Made by a program: the position numbers and the translations under genes. Shown here in pieces: positions 1 to 7,408 of a stretch of 64,000 nucleotides of DNA. The notes beneath the pieces were generated by a model. The model saw only the letters and a list, made by a program, of their open reading frames with translations, had not been told where the DNA came from and searched no databases. Source of the stretch: Actinomyces massiliensis 4401292 (GTDB taxonomy: Bacteria > Actinomycetota > Actinomycetes > Actinomycetales > Actinomycetaceae); contig NZ_JH711481.1 in assembly GCF_000269805.1 (NCBI RefSeq), forward strand, positions 1,613,789 through 1,677,788. The letters run 5' to 3'. How positions within the stretch are numbered: position 1 is the stretch's first letter; each line of letters begins with the position of its first letter.

Positions 1-954
1 TGAACATCTGTATTGATACCAACGCGATGTCGAATCTTTTGACGAGCCTCTTCAATGTCTGATGCGTATTTGACATATACCTTCATAAGATGGGCGTCTT
101 TCAAAGTGAAGTGTCCGTGTGCACCGAAATGAGTAAGGTTAGATCCATCAACGAGAGACTCCAGATTGTCGAGTGTAGTCGACAGTTGTCTCGTGAAGTC
201 CCCTGGATGGACCGATTCGTGTCCGACTATACTGGCCGTGCCGGAAACAAATAAGAACTGAGCACATTCAGTTGGGTTAATTCTTTGTGTTAACGCGGTA
301 GCTCGGGCAAAGCTCGGCGGCTTAGGGCCATATTTTCTTGGATACTCATAGGCAGGTTTTTGACGCGGATTCTCAATATGTTTCGTTATCCCGGTTCGTG
401 AGGATAAAACTATAATTCCGATACCATCCCCATTGGTGCCAATACCAGTTGCAGCTGGCATGATTGGCGTGCCGCCAGACCTCATAAATGCATGAGCACG
501 ACCCTTGGCGAAGTCCTGATAGACTTGTAGCCCAGACGGTAGTGGAGTTAGTATATGTCCAATGTAGTTCCAGATACGAAATAATCTCGGATACCCAAGA
601 TGCTCGACTAGACTAAATATTTTCCGATAGCAGGATTCAGCGGCTTTCGCATATTCGGAACTTTCAAGAAGTGTCGCTGCTATAAACAGAAATTCCCCAT
701 CTTCGGCGAAGGCCAACTCATCGTGTAATCCATATTTTATAGAAGTTCCCCCCACCCATGATTCAAGAAATTCTTTCTGGACTGAGTTTCATCATTGGAA
801 CCGTTAGCAAAGGCGGCTCATTTTCGCCTCCAGAAAGATCTAGCTGATTACCGAACCTAATACGTCCAAGTACGTTGTTAGATGGCTGATCAGATTGGTT
901 GGAAAAAATGGCGTGTAGTGGGGCTGAGACACTTCCTACGTTGTTTTCTGACAT
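1..954 (-). pseudogene. FkbO/Hyg5-family chorismatase, frameshifted and cut by window edge
   Basis: Chorismatases of this family hydrolyse chorismate to a cyclohexadiene carboxylate or to 3-hydroxybenzoate, usually to supply a natural-product building block. The reading comes in two pieces. From the ATG at 954, six bases after an AGGAG ribosome site, one frame carries NVLGRIRFG and TVPMMKLSPE and stops at 763. The next frame carries AEDGEFLF, PAATGIGTNGDG, ENPRQKPAYEYPRKYGP, FVSGTASIVGHE and HPGDFTRQL, all recognisable family motifs. The frames must meet between 763 and 788; removing one A from the AAA at 774-776 would fuse them as SPEEFLESW. The gene also runs off the left edge, with about 315 codons present of a usual 330-350. 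It is either a decayed gene or a sequencing indel. The product subtype cannot be told from the sequence. Confidence 0.82.
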
Positions 955-1120
955 TGTTTTCTCCTAAAAGGTTGACACGCGGATAAGTAGGGCAAGTGTA
1001 GTCGTTTTTTTAGATACACCTCACCGAGATTCACTAAAGTTGATGGAATGTCAAAAGGTTGTCCTCGATACTGTGATGATCCGAGACTCATGGAGTTATG
1101 GCTGCTAACACCTCCTATAT

Positions 1121-1483
1121 TTATGTTTGATCTCTGACGTCTGTAGAACTTTTTTTAGGAAGAAAATTAGAATCTTCGGTTCTAAGAATTACATCTAGAA
1201 GACCTGGAAACTTCCAATTTATATCTTCATTCCTTACTTGAATGCTACGAAAACGTCCAGATACCGTTGTCCTAGTTAGCCCAGCTTCTCTTAGCACTTT
1301 CCAATGGTGTGAAAGAGTTGCCGACGATAGGTCCAGATCTGCTGATGCCTTTGAACATGCTAACGGTTGATGCTCCTCGTATGCTCGACGAAGAAGATGG
1401 CGACGTATGGGGTCTGCCAATGCATCGAGAATTTGTGTGAGATTCAGAGATTCTCTTGCAGGCTCGGGCAATATTTTTACCAT
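1121..1483 (-). CDS. ArsR-family winged-helix transcription regulator
   Basis: A 120-residue ArsR/SmtB-type repressor. The core runs from about residue 14 to 85: LDALADPIRRHLL is the typical first helix pair, and SSATLSHHWKVLREAGL is the recognition helix-turn-helix, followed by a wing (TTVSGRFRSIQVR). No CxC metal-binding motif is visible, and the single Cys at the third helix is isolated, so a metal sensor role is not supported. The ATG at 1483 has AGAAAGG upstream. It lies 16 bp after the TIM-barrel gene on the same strand and 166 bp before the chorismatase gene, so it is probably the local regulator of this operon. A 16-bp palindrome at 3717-3732 upstream of the first gene is a candidate operator. 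Confidence 0.85.
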   Translation of the reverse strand: MVKILPEPARESLNLTQILDALADPIRRHLLRRAYEEHQPLACSKASADLDLSSATLSHHWKVLREAGLTRTTVSGRFRSIQVRNEDINWKFPGLLDVILRTEDSNFLPKKSSTDVRDQT

Positions 1484-1499
1484 AATGATCTAGCCTTTC

Positions 1500-2381
1500 T
1501 TAGTTCTTCATGCGATAAGGGGCCAGTGCGAATTCAAGTAGGCGTATTGCGGCGGATCTGCATTCACGCAGGAAGTCTTCTAGCGGTTCGTTGGCAGATT
1601 GGGGAGACATGACCTCGACTGCCCAAGGACCCGTCCAACCAATTTGATTTAGTGTACTCACGAACTGTTCAATTTGGATATCACTACGGTCAGGTAGGGC
1701 TCGAAAACTTGCAGACGCTTTACGAAGACTCATGTTAGGCGTTCGAGCGATACCAGATAGTTCGACGGCAAATATCTCCGAGATATCTATAAAACGACGA
1801 ATCTCGTTAGAGGATACTCCACTTATTCCGAGGTGCCATGTATCTAGGAGTAGGCCGAGTGAAGGGCTACTGATCCTGTCGAGAATCTGGCGAGCGCTTT
1901 CCAGATCAGGCACATTAGACATAGCCATTGGCTCTAAAGCCAATTTCACTGACGCATCTTCTGCAAGATGAGCGATACGTTCGAGTGCGTCAATGAATGA
2001 GCGGTCTGGACGCTCAGTAGTTCTCGTTTCCGAGATTTTTGGACTGACTTTTATGTGTGCGGCACCGAGTTTTTTGGCGGCGTCCAGCATAATGCTTTCT
2101 TGTCTCGATATATCACTATCCGTTTTCCACCATTCCGTCAATAACTCAATCTCTATGTGTGCCAGCTTTTTTGACCTGCACATGTTGGCGAACATTTCAT
2201 AACCGCAGCCTTCCCGTATTTTTAAGATATCTGGGTATAATAAACCCACGCCGTTCCACGAAGTTGACTCTACGGCATCGAGCCTATCTGTTAGGTTGGT
2301 TGACTTTTGCGAATCTAGTGGACCAGCAGTACCGGCCCATGTCCAACCAGAAGGCAGAAGATTCCAAGCGGGGAATAACAT
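1500..2381 (-). CDS. xylose-isomerase-like TIM-barrel protein (sugar phosphate isomerase/epimerase family)
   Basis: A 293-residue protein of the AP-endonuclease-2/xylose-isomerase-like TIM-barrel superfamily. Visible marks are the strand-end acidic residues in LALEPMAM and LLLDTWHLGISG (metal-ligand Glu and Asp-x-x-His positions) and the late WAVEVMSP strand. Members include sugar-phosphate isomerases and epimerases and also the AsbF-type 3-dehydroshikimate dehydratases. With a DAHP synthase immediately upstream (12 bp) and a chorismatase downstream, a role on a shikimate-pathway intermediate is a reasonable guess, but nothing in the sequence proves it. It starts at the ATG at 2381, with only a weak GAGAA ribosome site. 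The gene is AT-rich like its neighbours. Confidence 0.72.
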   Translation of the reverse strand: MLFPAWNLLPSGWTWAGTAGPLDSQKSTNLTDRLDAVESTSWNGVGLLYPDILKIREGCGYEMFANMCRSKKLAHIEIELLTEWWKTDSDISRQESIMLDAAKKLGAAHIKVSPKISETRTTERPDRSFIDALERIAHLAEDASVKLALEPMAMSNVPDLESARQILDRISSPSLGLLLDTWHLGISGVSSNEIRRFIDISEIFAVELSGIARTPNMSLRKASASFRALPDRSDIQIEQFVSTLNQIGWTGPWAVEVMSPQSANEPLEDFLRECRSAAIRLLEFALAPYRMKN

Positions 2382-2393
2382 ATAAGATTCTCG

Positions 2394-3565
2394 CTATAAT
2401 GATTCGCGGAAAACTTGGACGATATGCATAGCCTGTTCGGCATTCAGGCGTGGATCGCATAGAGTTGTGTATGTTCTTCTCAGCAAATCATCCTCGGACA
2501 CGCCTAGCCCTACGCATTCCGTCACATCATACGGTGTTGCTTCAAGATGAATTCCATGGATTCTGGCACTGTTTGCGCGGGCTGCAGATGCGAAAATACG
2601 CATTTCATTCTCGATATCATTGAGGCTTCTAGTTTTTCGTCCGTTTTGAGCTCGTTGTGTGTTTCCATGCATGGGGTCAATAACGATCATCGTGTTTTTA
2701 GAGTGCTGCTGAAGCTCCTTGAGCAGTAGGGATGAGTATTTTTTGCAGCGGCTACGCCTAAGCGAAATATAAGAACAAGACGACCATCCTCCTGATGCGG
2801 ATTGAGTGACTCGCATAATGCTTTTAATCCATTACCTGTCATGTGAGGACCAATTTTAACGGCAACGGTGTTGTTCACTTTCTGAAGTAGTTCGATGTGT
2901 GCTCCATTTATTCCTCGTGTACGTTCACCCACCCAAGGAAGGTGCGTTGTTCCTAGGTAGTGCTTACCGGTTATAGGGTTCTGACGTACGAATGCAGCTT
3001 CATAATCTAAAATTAATGCCTCATGGCTGGTCCAAACTCTGCTCTTCTCTGGTTGCGTGTGTGCAAGAAGATGCATTGCGTGTTTTGATAGTTTATAAGC
3101 TTCGTACATACGACTGGGGTTTGGGGTGCGAGATTCTTCGGTCGCCTCGTACCCATTGACTATTTCTCCGCGGAAAACAGGAAGTTTGTGTCCTTCTACT
3201 ATTTCGTAACCGTTTGATCGCGGTTTGGCAAACTGTCCAGCTATTCGGCCGACCTTAACGACCGATGTGTTGTCGGCATATGCCAGCATTGTTGCTAGTT
3301 CGTTTATAAACTTGATTTTTTTAGTTATAGATGTATCGTCAAATTCATTGTATGGTTCAACGCAATCTCCCGCTTGAAAAAACATTTTATTACCTCTACT
3401 GACGTCGTTCATTTGTTGACGTAAGGAGGCAACCTCTTTAGGCGTCACCAGTTCCTTTTGTTGCTGCAGCCATCTGGAAACTTGTGTGAGCTTTTCGGGA
3501 TCGGCCCAGGTGGATTGCTGTTCGGCAGTATGTTCCGGCGTCCATTGCTGCGCGTGGATCGTCAT
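2394..3565 (-). pseudogene. class II 3-deoxy-D-arabino-heptulosonate 7-phosphate synthase, one frameshift
   Basis: The enzyme condenses phosphoenolpyruvate with erythrose 4-phosphate, the first step of the shikimate pathway. Class II marks in order are MFFQAGDCVEPYNEF, VVKVGRIAGQFAKPRS, LPVFRGEIVNGYE, WTSHEALILDYE, LPWVGERTRG and VAVKIGPHMTG. The first frame then leaves the family after GRLVLIFRLG. The neighbouring frame resumes with MIVIDPMHGNT, IHLEATPYDVTECVG and YTTLCDPRLNAEQA and ends at 2394. The break is at the A6 run 2744-2739; one more A, or a -1 slip, restores a 390-residue protein of normal length. The start at 3565 is preferred because AAAGGAAA precedes it. A pathway-dedicated DAHP synthase next to a chorismatase is the usual arrangement in 3-hydroxybenzoate-type clusters. 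It may be a dead gene, a sequencing error or a recoded gene. Confidence 0.85.
2739..2744 (-). other. A6 homopolymer at the DAHP synthase frame change
   Basis: On the coding strand the bases read GCA AAA AAT in the incoming frame, so the heptamer A AAA AAT has the X XXY YYZ layout of a -1 slippage site. The outgoing frame reads TGC AAA AAA TAC. This is the only place near 2740 where a single-base change joins the two conserved halves of the protein smoothly. Confidence 0.6.
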
Positions 3566-3716
3566 CGAAGTTTCCTTTCGATATTCGTGAGCTGCCCGTC
3601 CTGTGGATTGACGATAAGTTTTCATCCCGGCAGGTTATTTTGGAGCTACACGACGCGAACCGGCACCCTGGATGAAAGGCTGGCGGTTCTTCTAGGGACG
3701 CTGATATGCTACATGA

Positions 3717-3732
3717 TTCGATGATCATCGAA
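3717..3732. promoter_or_regulatory. 16-bp perfect palindrome upstream of the aromatic operon
   Basis: TTCGATGATCATCGAA is its own reverse complement and lies about 150 bp before the DAHP synthase start at 3565. Its position in the only sizeable upstream gap of the operon, with an ArsR gene inside the operon, makes it a candidate operator. No matching palindrome was seen before the chorismatase gene. Confidence 0.4.
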
Positions 3733-4024
3733 ACGTCGAGATGAAGATTGTGACGATATTAACATCTGTGTGTTTGCTGTGGGTTGTCCTATGGGGCGGT
3801 GTCTGTCTCGTGTACTTGGTCGTGGTGTCGGGTCTTGCCGGGGGTCGTTCGCTGCCGGGCCGGACCGGTTTTAGGGTGCGGTTGGGAACTGGGGTGAGAA
3901 GCATGTTGTGAGACTCAAGCACCAGTGGCCAGTTAGTTCGGTGTAGCCGGGCATGGTGAGGGACTCTGTGTTGTGTGTCGAGCTGTGGCTGGTTGTTGGG
4001 TAGCATGTTCGGTTGTGGGGGTGG

Positions 4025-4304
4025 TGTTGCGTGTCATGGCGTACCGGGTGAGGATTCGGCGGGCTAGGGTTTGGAGTACCTGGCCCGGGTGTTGTCCTTG
4101 GGTGATCTTGCGGTCGTAGTGGGTCATGGAGACAGGAGTGGTGCGGATGGTGGCGAAGGCGGATACATGGTGCGTTGAGTCTCTTGTTACTGGTGTGGGA
4201 GACGTGCTCGCCTCCTACAACCCCGGCCGGCTGCCCACCGCCGCTTGACACGCCACATAGGGACACTCCTCCGACCATCAAGGGCACTAGCAAGGTGGCG
4301 GGCT
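4025..4304 (-). mobile_element. degraded C-terminal end of an IS110-family transposase
   Basis: Pieces in different minus-strand frames follow the order of an IS110-type transposase C-terminus. ARHLASAL lies near 4300, GGEHVSHTSNKRLN near 4210, then FATIRTTPVSMTHYDRK and QVLQTLARRILTRYAM down to about 4025. The motif order HLAS, GEHxSHxxNKRL and YDRKxxxGxxxxQVLxxLARR matches the family. At least two frameshifts separate the pieces and no N-terminal DEDD catalytic part or second end was seen, so this is a relic. It lies between the AT-rich island and the normal-GC chromosome. Confidence 0.62.
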
Positions 4305-4592
4305 TGCGCCGTTTGGCTCGTGGATTGTTGCGTGGAGATGCGATAGGGCATCTGGGCTGAGACGAGGGTGTCCGCGTAGGGTCCGGAGGTCCGTAGGCCG
4401 GTGGCGCCCCAGATAATGGCTAGCGTGGTGGAGCAAACTCAGAGGTCAGGAGTCTTGTTATTTTTCAAAGGAGTCCTGCTTGGTGACGCGCAGGATCGGA
4501 TTGATTGTCGGCAAAGATGCTATGAGGGATACTATTTTATCTATCACCACTGGGAATTGCTGCGTGACTGACACGCGAGAGGAAGTGCGCGC
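4305..4592. other. intergenic region before the RNA repair gene
   Basis: No gene is visible here. With the preceding relic and the stretch 3733-4024 it makes about 860 bases without an intact gene. Near 4500-4545 there is a short AT-rich patch (GGGATACTATTTTATC) that could hold the promoter of the gene starting at 4593. Confidence 0.4.
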
Positions 4593-6887
4593 ATGCGGAC
4601 ACTATTCGTCCTGCGCGGGGCGCCCGGTGCGGGCAAATCGACTCTGATCCGCCGCCACGGGCTCGGCGACCTCGCCATCGGCCTGGACGACTTCCGGCGC
4701 CTGTACTCCACCCCTTTCACGGATCTGGACGGCCGGCCCACCCTGTCCATGGCCTTCGGCGCCGAGAAGCAGGTCGTCTCGGCCTTCAAGGCCGCCGTCG
4801 CCACCCGGATCCGGCAGGGCGGCACCCTCCTGCTGGACTGCACCAACCCGACCCGCAAGAGCTATCGCGAATTCGCCTCTCTGGCGCGGCGCTGCGGATA
4901 CGCGGTCTACGTCATCGACATTCAGGGAGAGCTGAGCGATGCCGAGCTGATCGAGCGCAACGAGACCCGCCGCGGAGGGATCGACTACGTCGGGCCGGAG
5001 GTCGTGACGAGCATCGCGGCCCGGGTGCGGGCCGGCACCGCCTCCGTCGTCGAGCCGGTGGTGGGCCTGGACGACGTGCGCCGCCTCAACACGATCACGG
5101 AGATCGACGTCGCCGAGCGCTACGAGCGCCTGGTCGTCATCGGCGACGTGCAGAGCTGCGCCGGGGCACTGGCCAAGGCCAAGGAGCACTTCGGCGGCTG
5201 GGACCCCGCGACCCTGTTCGTCTTCGTCGGCGACCTGTTCGACCGCGGTCCCGACGCCGCGGGCGTCCTCGACCTCATCCTCGATCAGGCCGACGCCGAT
5301 GGCGGGCTCCCGGACAACGTCATCCTCGTCGAGGGCAACCACGACGAGCACCTGCGCATGCTCTGCGCCGACGTGCGCGGCGGCAGCTGGCCGGACACGC
5401 GCGAGTCCCGCCGTCAGATCCTGGCATCGGGGCGGCGCAACGGCGATATCGAGGCGCTCCTGGCCCGCATGGTCCCCATGGTCGGCCTGCGCTTCGCCGG
5501 CGAGCACATCCTGGTCACCCACGCGGGCCTGGACCCGGTCACCATCGACCGGATCGTCACCGAGCGCGAGGACGGCCTGCTGTCCTGGGACCTCACCGAG
5601 GTCCCCATGCTCCAGCTCCTGCTCGGCTCCTCGGAGCGGTCCACCGCCTTCCAGGGCCGCTCCAGCTACGAGCGCGCCGTCGAGCCCCGCCTGTCCCACC
5701 CGCGGATCCTCCAGGTTCACGGACACCGCAACGGCACCCGCTCCGAGGAGCCGGGGCCCGCACTGGCCGCCCCCAACGTCTACACACTCGAGCACCGGGT
5801 GGAGCACGGCGGGCACCTCGCCGTCCTGCAGATCGACGCCGACGGCACGCGCACCCTGCACGCCTTCGAGGAGGATCACCCGGTTCTTACCGGCGCCGCC
5901 GCCGACCCGACCAGCCTGGTGGCGCGCATGAGCGCCCACCCCGAGGTCCGCGTGTGCGAGGTGACCGGAATGCCCGGCATTCTCGCCTGCAACTTCTCCC
6001 GGCGGGCCTTCACCAAGGGCCTGTGGGATGAGACCAGTTGCAAGGCCCGCGGCCTGTTCCTGCGCGCGGACGACGCCGAGGTCGTCGCCCGCGGCTACGA
6101 CAAGTTCTTCAACCTCGGTCAGGCACCGGGGCCGGCCGGGTTCGAGGAGGTCGTGCGCACCGGCGTCGGGCGGCCCCTGACCGTGCGCCGCAAGTGGAAC
6201 GGCTATCTCGGCATCGTCTCGGTGATCGATGGGCGCCTGCGCGTCTTGTCCAAGTCCGGCGTCACCGCCTATTCCGAGCACGCCGAGTCCCTGCTGCGGA
6301 CGCACCTGGGCGATCGGGCCGATGAGCTGGCGGGCATCATCGCCGAGGCCGGCGTCTCGCTCACCTTCGAGATCATCAGCCGCCGCGACCCCCACATCAT
6401 CGATGAGGGCGATGACGAGGTCGTCCTGCTCGACGCCATCCGCAACCGGGAGGACATGGAGCTGGTCGATGACCTGCGCCTGCGTCTGGCCGAGGACTTC
6501 GGCTTCATCTCCCCGCAGGTGGAGGTCCTGTCCGAGGCTGTCGAGGACGCCGGCGATGGTGCGGATGATGCCCTGGAGGCGCTGGTCGCACGGGCCCGCG
6601 CCGCCGAGGAGCGCGGGGAGGAGGGATTCGTCATCACCTACGCCGATGGTGCGATGACCAAGTACAAGTCCCGGGTCTACTCCGAGATCAAGGCGTTCCG
6701 CTCCCTGCTCACCCGCCACCTGGCCGGGAATCGGGTGCGCGTGACGGGGCCGGGATCCGCGCTCATGCACGCCTATCTCGAGCGCGAGGCGGAGGAGGGG
6801 GCCGGTAAGAGCCTGGTCGAGAGGTACACGATCGACGGCCTGATCGGACCGGTGATCGACATTCCGGCGCTGGTCGCGTCCCTGTGA
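4593..6887 (+). CDS. RNA repair polynucleotide kinase-phosphatase-ligase
   Basis: A 764-residue enzyme that should heal and seal broken RNA. Residues 1-170 are a P-loop 5'-OH polynucleotide kinase (GAPGAGKST at 9-17, K15; LLLDCTNPTRKSYR). Residues about 178-420 are a binuclear metallophosphatase (VVIGDVQ near 183, VGDLFDRGPD near 213, GNHDEH near 248, THAGLD, VHGHRNG). Residues about 440-764 are a nucleotidyltransferase/ligase with motif I RKWNG (K534), FEIISRRDP, EGFVI at 677-681 and TKYKS with K690/K692. The domain order is that of bacterial Pnkp, but the KxNG ligase motif recalls T4 Rnl1 and tRNA ligase (Trl1) enzymes, and the tail looks like a full ligase rather than the Hen1-dependent domain. 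No hen1 is visible. The start is the ATG after GAGAGGAAG. Confidence 0.87.
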   Translation: MRTLFVLRGAPGAGKSTLIRRHGLGDLAIGLDDFRRLYSTPFTDLDGRPTLSMAFGAEKQVVSAFKAAVATRIRQGGTLLLDCTNPTRKSYREFASLARRCGYAVYVIDIQGELSDAELIERNETRRGGIDYVGPEVVTSIAARVRAGTASVVEPVVGLDDVRRLNTITEIDVAERYERLVVIGDVQSCAGALAKAKEHFGGWDPATLFVFVGDLFDRGPDAAGVLDLILDQADADGGLPDNVILVEGNHDEHLRMLCADVRGGSWPDTRESRRQILASGRRNGDIEALLARMVPMVGLRFAGEHILVTHAGLDPVTIDRIVTEREDGLLSWDLTEVPMLQLLLGSSERSTAFQGRSSYERAVEPRLSHPRILQVHGHRNGTRSEEPGPALAAPNVYTLEHRVEHGGHLAVLQIDADGTRTLHAFEEDHPVLTGAAADPTSLVARMSAHPEVRVCEVTGMPGILACNFSRRAFTKGLWDETSCKARGLFLRADDAEVVARGYDKFFNLGQAPGPAGFEEVVRTGVGRPLTVRRKWNGYLGIVSVIDGRLRVLSKSGVTAYSEHAESLLRTHLGDRADELAGIIAEAGVSLTFEIISRRDPHIIDEGDDEVVLLDAIRNREDMELVDDLRLRLAEDFGFISPQVEVLSEAVEDAGDGADDALEALVARARAAEERGEEGFVITYADGAMTKYKSRVYSEIKAFRSLLTRHLAGNRVRVTGPGSALMHAYLEREAEEGAGKSLVERYTIDGLIGPVIDIPALVASL

Positions 6888-7013
6888 GGGCTGTCAGGCC
6901 CGCGAGAGGCCCGTCAGGTCGAGGCCTGTCAGGCCCGTGGGGGCGGCCGAGGGCGGCCGGACAGTCAGTGCCGGTTGCCGGTGAGGGTCAGTGCCGGTGA
7001 GTGCCGGTGGCGC

Positions 7014-7229
7014 TCACACGCCGAAGCCGACGCGGTGCGGAGCGGTCTGCCCGATCTCGATGTAGGCCAGTGAGCCGGCCGGGATGAAGACCTTGCGGCC
7101 CTTGTCGTCGCTCAGGGTGACGTCCGCGGTGGCGGCGCCGGAGACCGCGTCGAGGATCTCCTCCTGAGAGGCGGTGGTCTCGATGGTGAGCTCGCGGGCG
7201 GCGTGCTTGATGCCGATGGTGACCTGCAT
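7014..7229 (-). CDS. DUF3107 family protein
   Basis: A 71-residue small acidic protein of the actinobacterial DUF3107 family. MQVTIGIKHAARELTIET opens the typical beta-rich fold, DDKGRKVFIPAGSLAYIEIG is the conserved centre, and RVGFG ends the chain. AAAGGAG nine bases before the ATG at 7229 fixes the start. Function is unknown. In mycobacteria a homologue lies a few genes from the adnAB pair, and here it is divergent from adnA, so the neighbourhood is conserved. It has no signal peptide or membrane segment. Confidence 0.88.
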   Translation of the reverse strand: MQVTIGIKHAARELTIETTASQEEILDAVSGAATADVTLSDDKGRKVFIPAGSLAYIEIGQTAPHRVGFGV

Positions 7230-7408
7230 GATTCCGTGACTCCTTTGTTCCTGCCGGCGGCCGAATCACTCCCGGCTGCGACCCCAGGGCGATCCTAGGA
7301 CGGGCTCGCCTCCTGCAGGGCCGCCGTCATCGTTTTGCCGCGGTATTTCGCGTCGCGCGGACGGGGGCGGGACGCAATCCGGTGACCGGTGCCGATAGGT
7401 GCCGATAG

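Noticed and set aside
763-954. A 63-residue frame with a strong ribosome site, at first sight a peptide precursor of a natural-product cluster.
   Set aside because: NVLGRIRFG and TVPMMKLSPE match the N-terminus of chorismatases and the following frame continues the same protein, so it is the first part of a split gene.
3871-4293. A 140-residue minus-strand frame rich in His/Pro/Thr.
   Set aside because: Part of it reads as IS110 transposase motifs that jump to another frame; the rest is compositional noise.
4602-6770. Long open frame antisense to the RNA repair gene.
   Set aside because: High third-position G+C makes long antisense frames common here; the product is low-complexity and has no family motif, while the plus strand has three intact domains.
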